64,000 nt of DNA from Zygnema cylindricum. Its lineage: Eukaryota; Streptophyta; Zygnematophyceae; Zygnematales; Zygnemataceae. The notes under the pieces were generated by a model. It was not told the origin of the DNA, ran no database searches, and saw nothing but the letters and a program-made list of their open reading frames with translations. The stretch is from NCBI GenBank assembly GCA_037447655.1, contig JBBHKE010002741.1, positions 29,089 through 93,088 of the forward strand, written 5' to 3'. Of the stretch, positions 23,630 to 34,182 are shown in pieces (the first letter of the stretch is position 1; each line of letters opens with the position of its first letter). A program made the translations under genes and the position numbers.

Positions 23630-24546
23630 TCACTGCTACCCAAGCAGGCAAATAGACAATTTGACTGCACCCATGTGCATTTTGGACTCCCTTGAGTCCA
23701 CAGCAAAAAAAATCACTGAAAATGCCCAACGAGGCAAATAGTTATCAAGTGGGAATCATGCCAATATTTATACAAACTTGTTGGGAGAAAGGCGGCTACC
23801 TCCTCAATCCTCTAAGTACTAAACCCCTCTCACAACCCCTATCTACTGATGTATGAACCAATCAGAAGACTGTACATTACAGAAAGGTACTAGAGCCGAT
23901 GTACTTTCACTATGGCCTGTGTACGACAAGGCCATGGAGTGGACGTTTGTCTCCTCCAGACTTGTCCTTGCACTCCCCAAGATTCCCGCTTCCCAATAAT
24001 ATCTTGCCACGTGTCGACAGGTCATGTCACGTCCAAAAACCGCTTAGGCGGCTATTCCAAGATCGCGGCGATGATGCGGACCGTCGGATCCAAACCCGCT
24101 TTTAATGTTCGCCGTCCAAAATAATAATTGTCCGGTACATTTGTGTCGTACGCACTAAAACTCAACTAGTTTCTATGTCCTTATTATTATTCCGTTGAAC
24201 GAATTAATGATCTTGCTAATGTTAAAATAGATTTCAAACACTATGTATCCTAACGGACTACTACGACAGACCAGTAAGAGCTGACGACTATGCCATGCTC
24301 TGCCGATCGGAGGTTCGAGTCTTGTAGGACTCAACCTATTTGTTGAGAGTGACTTATGTCACTCTTTAGTCTTGCCTATAGAGCTGAGGAAGCCATGGCT
24401 CCACCGCCCTCTCTCTTCTTCAGTGACTACAACTAGTATGCGGGTTAGAGAGAGAAGGTGGAGGCAAGCTGCTTGTGCTTTTTCTTTTAGTTATTTTACC
24501 TAATTAAGACCTAGAAAATACCTTCCCTAAATCAGTGATTTCAACA
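23630..24546 (-). repeat. Diverged LTR, partial, with tRNA-like module and hairpin
   Basis: It ends ATTTCAACA at 24,546 and shares the GACTCCCTTGAGTC, ATGTACTTTC and AGTGACTACAAC landmarks of the other LTRs, but the outer ~300 bp are missing. It contains a tRNA-like block at 24,255-24,345 (B-box-like GGTTCGAGTC) and a hairpin at 24,388-24,465 with stem CTCCACC/GGTGGAG. Confidence 0.6.
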
Positions 24547-24671
24547 ACCTCACTTTTCACGAAACAACTCCCCACAAGTGCTTTTCGATAAGCAAGCCCT
24601 CCATCGTAAACTCCCAACAATTGAAGTATATTTCATCAAACATAGGCACCGTAGAGGGTAGGCCCATAACC

Positions 24672-25851
24672 TGAAACTTTGTGTGCTCCATTGCCCACAG
24701 AAATCGTAGATTCGAAAGAAGGTAATCTAGATAGTGCCAACTCCAAGTTGATATAAACCGAATTGACTGACCCCTTGACAATCATAAACCCATCATAACT
24801 TCACCCCTGTGAAATATGACTTTCTATGTGCTCAGTTCTATAACAGAATGCAAAGTTAGAATATGAGTTTTCGACACATTCACCCACTTTGAATTTCCCT
24901 TAGAAATGCAGCCACCCTGGCAGGCAAAAACTCTGACCAACTACACCCTTGTGTAGCGTGGACTCCCTTGAGTCTGCAGCAAAAAGAATCACTAAAAATG
25001 GTCAAGTAAATTAATAGTTATGAATGGTCAAAGATAACCCTTTCTACAAAAGCTCTCTCGGAGAGAGGCTGCTACCTCCTAAATTTTCTAAGTCCTCTCT
25101 CTCTCTTAAACTCTATCTACTAACGTACGGCACCAATCAAGTTAGTGTGTCGTTCAAAAAAGTACATGTGCCGGTGTACTTTCTGTACAACCATCGTACG
25201 ACATGGCCAAAATGTCGACACATGTCATATCCGGATTTGTTCCCGTAATCTCCAGAGTTGCCGCAATCCAACGTTGTCGCGCCACGTGTCACATGTCGTG
25301 GCGATGACAGTAAAATGCCAAAAGTACATATTCCGTGATCGCGGCATCTATCGTGGGCGTCCAATCAAAATTGGATACAACTATAGCCGTTGAAAATATA
25401 CGAGCGGTATTTGTTTCGTGTTCGAAACAAATGCGAGGTATCCGTTTTATATAATATATTAAAAACGTACTAAAATTGTATCTATGCATTACGTATCTAT
25501 ATCGCGTTAATTTAACTAGTCTATTTGTTACAAAATAAATATTTATCAAACCTATTATATCCTACCACTAATCCTAAACTTATAGGTTAAGGCTACTGGC
25601 TAATTTGGCGAACTGCAAGTACCTGGATCAAATCTTGGGTCCGTTATTCAATCTAGGTAACTTTATCAAGATTTGATTTCGTGTCCTCTTTGAAAAGCCT
25701 AGGCTGCCATGGATCTAACTCCTCCTCAAGTCTTCAGTGACTACGACAAGTGTGGGGACTTGAGTGAAGAGTTAGAGGCAAGCAGTCAGAGTCTCCTCTT
25801 TCAGCTTTTATTTTACAATCTCTAGACTTAGAAAATACTTAAATTTCAACA
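24672..25851 (-). repeat. B-family LTR, complete (1,180 bp)
   Basis: On the element's strand it begins TGTTGAAATTTAAG and ends ..AAGTTTCA. On its left lies gag plus a PBS of another unit (24,547-24,671). On its right is the internal 3' end (CTCCCGTTATTTTCTA), so it serves as 3' LTR for 25,852-27,739. Confidence 0.8.
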
Positions 25852-26020
25852 CTCCCGTTATTTTCTATTCTACTTTACTTTCAACTCCCTTCAAAAACAA
25901 AAAATACATTTATATATATTTTCCTTTCCTTTTTCCATTTCCTTCATGAAGCTTCATGCGAATACCTTTATATTTAAGAAAGTGTATTTGATGACCAAAA
26001 ATAATTTCATCTTGTCTATC

Positions 26021-26440
26021 CTATATTTCATTTTGCATGCCACTTTTCATAAATCCGAGCAAAGCTTTTATCCACCTCCCCTTTTCATCCAACCAAAATC
26101 CACTTTCCCTTTTGCATTTCCAAAAGTCAGCCCCATCCCCAATTTGCAACACATATTCAGATCCTAACCCTTTTACAGGCACACCTTTATAGAGGGTATC
26201 ACTCCCATTAGTGATGTCAAAACCATTACCCCCCAAATTTATCCTTAAATCAAGAGTCCCCACTAAGTTCCTCGTAAAATCTACATCTTCCGAACTCATA
26301 TTTTTATCCATGATTCTCACCCCATTTTCTGAACTTTCCTTACTCTCTCCCATGGAATTCTTTCCACTATCACTTTCTAACTTTATTCCCAACAAATATT
26401 TCTTCTCCCCTATACCTTTCAACATTCCTCTTCTCCCCAA
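26021..26440 (-). pseudogene. Copia RT/RNase H tail remnant of element B
   Basis: The open frame keeps KKYLLGI, LGGNGFDITNGSD, EYVLQIGDGADFWK and LGFMKSGMQNEI, which align with LGGEHTDITTWSDASYG..YVLQIGSGACCW..LGFMKSGTQNVF of element E. Most of pol between is deleted and catalytic residues are lost. Confidence 0.7.
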
Positions 26441-26514
26441 TCCTTTAGAACCCCTTCTAGTTTCACGTCTCCCCTTTCCTCAGAATCCGTTGAAGTCTCC
26501 CTGTCCGACCACTT

Positions 26515-27742
26515 TTATGTTTCCAAAATATCTATGAAACTATCCTCAATATTTTGAACTCCCTCAAGTATTTCCTCTCTCTTTACTTCCCTTATACCTC
26601 CAAAAGCACATTGTTGCTTACGTGGAATTTCTGTGTGTTTTTCTCTCTTCCCCATACTACCGATGCGGAGAAGCTCCAACATATCTTCATCCTCTTTCTC
26701 CTCTTCCCCTTCTTCCTCCTCATCCACATTCCAACTTCCAAGTTTTTTCAAACAAGGGCATTCCTCTATATAATGACCCGGTTCCCTACAAAAGAAGCAA
26801 ACCCCTTTTTTCAAAGCTCTCGTTTCTTTTCCTCTCCCTCTCTTTCTACCAAAGTTCCGATAAGGTTTACCTTTGTCTTTCTTCCTCTCATCACGCTTCC
26901 GCTCGTCACCGTCGTTCCTCTCATCACGCTTCCGCCAATCACCACCAGCTATAAATGCATTCACTCTGTCACTTCCCCTAAGAAGCTCCAAAGTGCTTTC
27001 CCTCACAAGAATTATCCCCATGGCAAAGCTCCAAGTCCATGAGGAGACATCCATCGCCTGTATACGACAAATGATGTTTTCGTACTCATCTGGGAGTTTC
27101 ATAAATAGTGTATTAATCTTCCTCTCCTCAGATTATTCATATCCTGCACTAGCAAGTTCAACATATAGCACAGCAATATCATTGCAAAACTCTATAATGC
27201 TAACGCGTTTAAAAACATAGGCATCTATTTCTTGTTTTACTAATTGCTGCCTCTGAATAGTCTCACTCCTATAAATCAGACTTAGTGCTTCCCATATCTT
27301 TGAAGACTTCGTTAAGTTTATAATAGTGATAGCTAAGGACTTAGACACGTTTCTAAGTATGAGATGCTTTGCTATAGTGTTTTTGTATTCCCATATTTTT
27401 TTGTCTTTTTTTTCATTTTTAATCCATACAAGTGGTACCATAGCTGAGAGCCTAGCTCCCCTCACCATAGGTGTCCCTTTTTCCTTCTCCCCTATTCCCC
27501 CATCCAGGGCAAGGTTATTCCCTTCACCTTCCGTTGCATCTGAACTTCGATTGATATTCTGGGCAGCCTCAGATGATTCTCCATAGTAAGCTCCTCCAAA
27601 GCCAGGTGGCGGACATCTCACTTGTCCCGAAACAATTCCCCATAAGTGCTTCTTCAAAAGCAATCCCTCCATCATAAATCCCGAATAAGTGAAGCCTCTT
27701 CCATCAAACATAGGCACCCTAGATGGTGGGCCCATAACCTGA
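26515..27742 (-). pseudogene. Copia gag of element B
   Basis: It starts QVMGPPSRVPMFDG with the ATG at 27,733-27,735 inside the primer-binding site. A UBN2-type capsid region follows (KHLILRNVSKSLA, SLIYRSETIQRQQLV, MKLPDEYENII), then a Lys/Arg/Glu-rich tail with an intact CCHC zinc knuckle CFFCREPGHYIEEC. One in-frame stop interrupts it near 27,130: SAGYE-stop where element E has SAGYSW (probable TGG to TGA). There is no protease or integrase after it. Packaging in trans by a relative would be needed for movement. Confidence 0.8.
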
Positions 27743-28649
27743 AACTTTGTGTGCTCCATTGCCCACAAAAATCGCAGATCCAAAAGAAGCTTATCTAGAT
27801 GGTGCCGTCTCCAAGTTGATATAAACCCAAATGACTGACCCCTTGACAATCACAAACCCATTATAGCTTCACCCTCGTGTAATAAGACTTTTTGTGCGCT
27901 CAGTTCCACCACAGAATGCAAAGTTAGAATATGAGTTTTAGACACATTCACCCACTTTGACTTTCCTTTAGAAATGCAGCCACCCTGGTAGGAAAAATCT
28001 CTAACCGACTACACTTCTGTGTAGCGTGGACTCCCCTGAGTCTGCAGCAAAAAAAATCACTGAAAATGGTTAAGTAAATTGATAGTTATGGCTGGCCAAA
28101 GTTTGCCATTTATACAAGGTGCTCTCTGGGAGAGGCAGCTACCTACCCAAAATTTTCAAAGTCCTATTCCCCCTCTAAAACTCTATCTACTGAAGTAAGG
28201 CATCAATCAAATTACTGTGTCGTACAGAAAAGTACAGGTGTCGGTGTACTTTCTGTACGACCATTGTACAACATGGCCAAAATGTCGACACGTGTCAAAT
28301 TAGGATTTGTTTCTGTAATCTCCGGAGTTCCCGTAATCCAATGTTATCACGCCTCGTATCATCTGACATGGCAAAGACCGTCAAACGCCAGAAGTACATC
28401 TTTCGTGATTGCGGCGCCTATCGCGGCCGTCCGATCAAAACCGGCTATAATCCTAGCCGCTGAAATTCGACGCGCGGTATTTGTTTCGATATCGAAACAA
28501 ATGCATGCTATCCGTTCCGTCCCCATACCGTACTCCATACTAAATAAAACTGTATTTATGCACTAAGTTTCTATTCTCCGTTAAATGAATTAATCTATGT
28601 GTAACAATTTATATGTTTATGAAACCTTATATATCGTAATACTAGTCTT

Positions 28650-28720
28650 AGATTTACAGGTTAAGGCTACCGGCTAATTTGACGGACGGTAGGTACCCGG
28701 ATCAAATCCTGGGTCTGCCA
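28650..28720 (+). other. tRNA-like module in LTR (antisense to element)
   Basis: GGTTAAGGCTACCGGC resembles a pol III A-box region, and about 40 bp on GGATCAAATCCTGGGT resembles a B-box/T-arm. Counterparts sit at the same place in other LTRs. It is not a good full tRNA fold here and is called by position and box similarity. Confidence 0.45.
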
Positions 28721-28792
28721 AATATTTTAGGTAACTCTATCGAGATTTGCCTTCCTCTCCTCTTTGGACAGCCTAGGCAGCCCTAGATCTAA

Positions 28793-28860
28793 CTCCTCCT
28801 CAAGTCTTCAGTGACTGCGACAAGTGTGGGGACTTGAGTGAAGAGTTAGAGGCAAGATGT
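28793..28860. other. LTR hairpin with conserved loop core
   Basis: Stem arms TCTAACTCCTCCTCAAGTC and GACTTGAGTGAAGAGTTAGA pair over about 18 bp around the loop core GTGACTGCGACAAG. It lies about 60-125 bp inside the 5' end of the LTR. Confidence 0.65.
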
Positions 28861-29371
28861 CTTTGTTTTGGCTTTTATTTTACAATCCCTAGACCTATAA
28901 AATACTTAAATTTCAACAAAAGAATTGACCAAATAATCTTTTATGTTTATGTGAATTATTTATTAATGGCATGCAACAAGTTGGAGCTCATTAATGAGTT
29001 GAAACATTACCTTGAATTACATTTCAAAGTGACAGATCTTAAAGAGGTACGCTATTTTTTTTTTGGGATTGAGATGTTACGCGAGTTGAGCATTCCTATT
29101 CGTTGTATGCCGATTTATTCTGACAAGATGAGTTCGATGGCGTTGGCTAAAAATCCAGTGTTTCACAAGAGGACGAAACACATTAGGATCAAATGGCATT
29201 TTGTAAGAGATTTGGTTACGGCGAATAAGATTATATTTTTGTACGTACCGACAATAGAGGAGGCGACAGATTTGCTGATGAAAGCAGCCACGCATGATGT
29301 ATTTGAGAGGGGGCGATCGAAAATTGGATTATGTTGAGGTGTTTTGGCGATTCCGACAATAAGAGGGGGGT

Positions 29372-31054
29372 TGTTGGGATATTGTCATTTCGCGGCATTT
29401 CGCGAAGCGTCATACCAACATTTAATTGTTGGACGTGAAGTGTCACGTCATTAGTGTTGGGTATCGAGGACCTTTTGCCGATATTCGATATATATTGAAT
29501 TTTAGGTACCCGATAATCGATATATTGCTTCGATATATTGAAAATCAAAATATCTTGATATATCGTATCGCCGATATATCGCGGCATTAAAAAAATAAAA
29601 AATAAAAAATTTCACAGGTCTCCAAAGTCACGTGCCTTCGAGACAAGGTGACCGTAAAATCTTTGCCGAAAAGAAATACGGTTTTTTCCTGAAAGTCAAC
29701 AGAGTGAAGGAGATCTTTGAGGTACATTGAAGCGATACACTTGCGAACTACACGTACATAATATGCAAGTACGGATTTCCATACGGAAATGGTCGGTTTT
29801 CAAATCTTTGACGATTTTAGAGATTTGATCGTCAACTTATAAGGAACCACTCTAATCAGAACATGTATGTAAAAACTTGTTTACACACGATACGCGATGT
29901 AACCAAGGCCCTGTAATACATAAATTTTGCTGTCTGTACTATTACACAGACCTCCTGATGTACCCATAGTTCAAAAGTAGGCGTTTCTATTGTAGGTCTT
30001 TTGTCGGCGCCTTCATTGTAAGTTGTGTTGTGGGCTTTACATGTGATCGTCTTAAGTTGCTACTTTGATCAGCGACCGTCATATCGTCCAAATCTGACGA
30101 TATTCCTATCGTAAGTTGTGTTATAGACTTTTCATGTGATCTTCTTAGATCGCTACTTTGATCAGCAACCGTCGGATCGTCCGAATCTGACGGTTTAAAT
30201 AAAAAGTTGCTCAAATCTCACAGAAAAATATTTTTGTCCGTTTTTTTTTTTTTAATTTAGATATGACGTTTAATTCACTATCAATCCATGTGCAACTCAA
30301 CCCTGTTACTATTTTATTTCACTTTGCAGCCAATACAATATAGGTCTTAAGGGTATATTGTATTTTTTGCGTACAATAGGCATATTGTATGGGTGTACTT
30401 TCACCTACTTTTGGACTATGGATGTAACCATACCCCAAATAAGTAATTATATGAATTACTGATTTAGTATTTTTTTGTCGGTTACATTTTGCGGCGTCTA
30501 CCTTTAAGTCACGGAACGAAAATCACGTCGTAAGTGGCGTATCAGACAATTTGTCTTTTTCGCTAAAATTACATTTTATATAGAAATATAAAATATTAAA
30601 TTAAAAAATATACTATATATCGCGATATATATCGCGATGATATTTGTTGGTCTCGGTACGATAAATCGAGGATTCTGCTCGATCGATATTTATCGCGATA
30701 TGAATTTACCAAATACCCAACACTACACGTCATCTTACAAAATGTACGACGTCGTTTAGTGGCTGTACTTTTGTTATCCGCGAACGAAATGTACTATTTT
30801 GTTTCGCGTGAAGCGCGTATAAGCTTTCGTGTCTGCCGTCTCCTTCTATGGTCCAGTCATGGTCAACATGTGGTCAAAGTCTGTCGTTTTTGTGTTATTG
30901 GAGGAGTTAGTGGAAGACCAGATTCAATGTTGCTTTGCTAGGAGATTGTTATTTAAAGGCTAGTGAGAAAGGAATGTTGTATCAGCTGTATGAGAAGTGC
31001 TCAATTTAATATGTGCATTGGATTGAAGTGCTTTGCTTACAATGATACTTCAGT
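29372..31054 (+). repeat. Element A 3' LTR, interrupted by hAT-like insertion
   Basis: A polypurine tract (AAGAGGGGGG, 29,361-29,370) after the pol stop is followed by TGTTGGGATATTGTC, a typical LTR start. After removal of the 1,274-bp insertion the LTR would be about 400 bp. The right end is a guess (..GATACTTCA), since no second LTR or target copy is available. Confidence 0.55.
29452..30725. mobile_element. hAT-like non-autonomous element, copy 1 (8-bp TSD CACGTCAT)
   Basis: The termini TAGTGTTGGGTA and TACCCAACACTA are inverted, and CACGTCAT occurs on both sides (29,444-29,451 and 30,726-30,733). An 8-bp duplication with short TIRs is typical of hAT elements. Both ends are rich in CGATATATCG palindromes. 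Inside is a tandem pair of about 93 bp (30,005-30,195, CTACTTTGATCAGC..ACCGTC). There is no transposase frame. It sits inside element A's LTR. Confidence 0.85.
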
Positions 31055-31104
31055 TTAATGCTTCCGCTAGCTGGGTGAGTTTTTTTTTTTACTAATAGGA
31101 TCAA

Positions 31105-31455
31105 GAGGGATAAGAAGTGAGCTAGGGAGAGTGAGAGAGCGAGGGAGAGAGGGAGAGAGGGGGAAGAGGAAGGAGCGGGGGGGAAAGAGAGAAGAGAGAG
31201 AATAAAGAAAAGAGAGAGGTGCATGTATGTATGTACATGAGTACGTGTGTACATACGTACGTTCGTATGTGTGTATGAGTGTACATCTGCGCGTATACAT
31301 GTACGTACGTATGTACACACGTGTGTAAGAGTATACGTGGTTACATGTCCATGTGTATATATCTGATGTCTGCGCATGGATGTATGCATGTTTGTATGTA
31401 TATATGTATGCATGTTTTGGATGTGTGCATGCATTCATGTATGGATGTAGATGTA
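31105..31455. repeat. GA-rich then TGTATG/GTACGT microsatellites
   Basis: A GAGAGG/GGGAGA tract (31,105-31,215) passes into TGTATG, TACGTACG and TGTGTG words (31,216-31,455). The tract lies at the left edge of the duplicated lipase segment, in the position of the TATACA tract before exon 15 of the full gene. Confidence 0.85.
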
Positions 31456-31545
31456 TGTACTAAAATAAATAGCACATTATCAAAAGTCATTGAATATGAC
31501 CTTTTTTCACGTTTTTTTGACACTTGTCAACTGCTGGTTTCTCAG

Positions 31546-34182
31546 GTTGTGGCAGACAGCTGGCGAGTTGTGAATCTCCGAGATATTTTTCCCGTCGTTC
31601 CTATACTTACCGGATACAAACACATTCCGTCACCTTTTTACGTCAAAGTCAAATCGGTAAGCTTTTTAACGTTTTAACCCAAGATAGTTTTTTTTTTAAA
31701 CCAAAAACCGCGTTCAACATTAAACCATTCTCATATAAGCTGGTTTTGGTGGCTTTTAGGCTACCAACACAATCTTACATGACCCTCCCAGAAGTAAAAA
31801 AGCTTTTTTGCAAGACTTGCAATGCAAAAATTATCTGGGTTCAAAGGTAAAAAACATAAAAGAGGTTGTTCTGTCATTTGAATAGCAGGGTTGCACTCAA
31901 CAAACCTGAATTTCAACAGTAGAGCAAGACGTAAAAAAACCAAAATTTTAGATTTATTTGGCGAATCGGTCTGGATTTCGTTTTTGTTATCTATGTCGGT
32001 ATTCACAGGAAAAATCCATTTTTTTTGTGACAAGATGGAAAACATTAAAGTCCTTGAGGAAAAAAAAGCTGTTTATTTTCTCAAAAAGTTGTGAAGTAAT
32101 GGCTTTTCAAAGTGCACGAGTGGACATTTTGGAATGTGGGCAAACAGTTCAAATACGAAAGAATTTGAACATTGACATTCATAACTTGAAGAAAAAATTG
32201 ATTCAGTGCGAAAATAAAACGAAAAAGTAACAATTGCTAAGAAAGTTATAGGGTTTAAACGGTTGGAGCAATAAAAACAAAAACAATTTTGGTGCATTAA
32301 TTCATGTGGATTTTGTGTCAACAAGCAACTGCATGTCGTTGGAGAAAGTAAAAGCTTTCCGAATATCAAAAATGTAGTTCGTGTGATCATAAAACTTAAA
32401 TGAAGAAGTGTATGAAATTACAGCGTCCCACAAAAAGTTTTCGAAAAAAATGTTTTGCTAAACATTGCATTTCAATATGCAGTACATTTTGTGCTAAGTA
32501 ATTTTTTTATCATATTCTTGGACGTGTTAACAAGTCATATCTCAAATTGTTCGTTCTAAGAATCATCACTAATCTCATCCTTTCCTGACCTAAAACTCAT
32601 TTTGTCATGTGACAAACACGGTCTTTTCATCTCCTTTTAGGAAAGTTATCGTGTTAATGTCTTCATGGATCTCCTATACCTCCACTTTTTAAGAATTAGA
32701 CATTTTATGAAAAGAGGCACCTTTCGCAAAGTTGAAATAAAACAAGAAAAATATTTATTTTTGTAAACGCTCTAGGGAGACAAGAGCTAAAATTCGGCAG
32801 TTGATAGATTTTTGTAAAAGATAAGAAGAAAAAAATAATGGCAAATTTGGGTTACGTCATCACAAGAAACCAGCTTACGGTGCAAAAGATTGTGACTTAA
32901 ACGCTTTTGTATTGGGTCCCATCATACCAAAAATCATATCTTTACAAATTCTTGTGACATCCGAAGCACATTACTTTTTTGAACCGATTTAGTTTAAGAC
33001 CAAAATTTGGTTTTCGATACAAGAATCCATTTTCTCAAGATCAAAATTTGCTTATAAAAAATGCTAGTCGTAAATTAGTTAAAGCCAGGACTTTCTGACC
33101 AAAATCATTATTCTACCTTTAACTGTGGCGTTTACTTTTTGATAAAAGGTGATTTTTCCGCACCTTAGGATTCACTTGTCACATAAATAGGTGTGGATGA
33201 TATCAAATACATGTCAAATGCATGTCACTAAAGCAAATAATTTGTCTAATCACATGACTTTCCTCCCAAGAATTTCTAATAATTTATGTTATCTGTATGA
33301 ATGCAGAAGCAAGGGACAAATCCGGAAGAAGAACAAAAAGAAGACAATCAGCTAGCAGAATATGTGATTTTTTCCAATTTTCACCCAATTTGGGAATTAT
33401 AGGCTATTGTACAATCACTTTTGTCAAATATAAGTAATCTGAAGAGCCGTTTTTTTATATTTATTTGATCAAGAGGATCATTTTAAGGTCCTAAGGACTC
33501 AGGCTTTGTGTATGTCTTATAAGATTCCTTTTTGTGACCGTCGTTGTTTTTGCCAATTAAGCAGTTTTAAATATACCTTTATCACCACTTAATTATAACC
33601 CTAAATTTAGCAAAAAATGCTCGATCATCTCTTAAACGAAATTTTAACCATTTGTCCTTCTTTTTTTGGTCTTTTTTATTCTGTGCAGCTTTACGCAGAA
33701 AGTCATGTTTTTCGGCATCTTTTGCAGACAGTACGGGAAATTGCTTCAATAATCAAAGATAGTTCAGGTACTTCGATGCACATGCAAGATCATTACTATC
33801 TTGCACTTTTGCAGGTAAATTATTCAAACTTATTTCACTAAGGCCTTTATTTGCACTTTTCTGCCTTCATTTTGTTGTCATAATTTTAGAATAAGAGAAT
33901 CCAACTCCTATCTGAATGGATAACTCCAAAGTTATAAATTTAACAAATTTGCACCCAATTTGAAATCCTAATTTGTAAATGACAGAGATATTTATATTTT
34001 CAGTTAATTGTCAGTCATTAACTAATATATCAACTGAACGATTTATGATTGATTTCTTGCAGGAAGTGAAAAAACAGCTTCGGACAAGCAGATTACGACT
34101 AAGCTTGAGGAATAAGCTGCTCCAAAGAAGTGGAACTATGTCCTTAGAACAGAAAAAAAAGTACATTGTACGACTGCCATAA
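31546..34182 (+). pseudogene. Duplicated 3' end of the lipase gene (exons 15-18 only)
   Basis: Four exons match the complete gene with the same phases: 31546-31656 ([16 protein letters not shown], two codons shorter), 33307-33363 (NPEEEQKEDNQLAEY), 33689-33814 (IIKDSSGTSMHMQDHYYLALLQ) and 34063-34182. All have GT-AG borders. The last exon lacks the original stop and runs about 23 codons further through the former 3' UTR, ending VRLP. The introns also align loosely (CACTTGTCACATAA, ATATCAAATACATGTC). C2, oxyanion and GHSLG regions are absent, so a catalytic lipase cannot be made. The frame is intact, and a chimeric transcript cannot be excluded. Confidence 0.75.

Larger units (their letters stand above)
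22734..28918 (-). mobile_element. Nested copia LTR array (element B) with AAAGA target duplication
   Basis: It starts TGAAAATC at 22,734 and ends ..TTTCAACA at 28,918. AAAGA lies immediately outside on both sides (22,729-22,733 and 28,919-28,923). Inside are three same-family LTR copies (partial 22,734-23,258; complete 24,672-25,851; complete 27,740-28,918) with internal fragments between them, i.e. LTR-int-LTR-int-LTR, plus a partial LTR of a diverged relative ending at 24,546. Such arrays form by LTR-LTR recombination. Internal regions are heavily deleted, keeping gag and scraps of RNase H, so the array is non-autonomous. Confidence 0.8.
27740..28918 (-). repeat. B-family 5' LTR, complete (1,179 bp)
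   Basis: It runs from TGTTGAAATTTAAG (28,918) to ..AAGTTTCA (27,740) on the minus strand and is followed at once by GGTTATGGGCCC, complementary to the anticodon arm of initiator methionine tRNA. It includes the hairpin (28,793-28,860) and tRNA-like module (28,650-28,720). Confidence 0.85.
21015..29336 (+). pseudogene. Ty1/copia pol relic (element A), split by a nested insertion
   Basis: Integrase core begins near 21,015 (HIDLCGHIKPETIGGNKYT, IRSDNGGEF) and runs to the GYSAKG.YRVYD region. RT follows at 22,150-22,733 (INAKWVFK, APVVKFDS, QMDVETVFLNGELEEE, LYGLKHAPRTW). It resumes at 28,919 as GERIDQIIFYVYVNYLL and ends with an RNase H tail at 29,336. Decay is plain: frame changes near 21,135 and 21,515, TAT to TAA in EEEVYM at about 22,552, the YVDD site reads YVNY, and gag, protease and the 5' LTR are missing. 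The reading frame crosses the insertion exactly once one AAAGA target copy is removed, so pol was still colinear when element B arrived. Confidence 0.85.

Noticed and set aside
29452-30725. CGATATATCG clusters as a replication origin or regulatory array
   Set aside because: They lie inside a TIR element with an 8-bp target duplication, which explains them better.
31006-31438. His/Thr/Tyr-rich 120-140-codon minus-strand frames
   Set aside because: Translations of GA-rich and TGTATG/GTACGT microsatellites.
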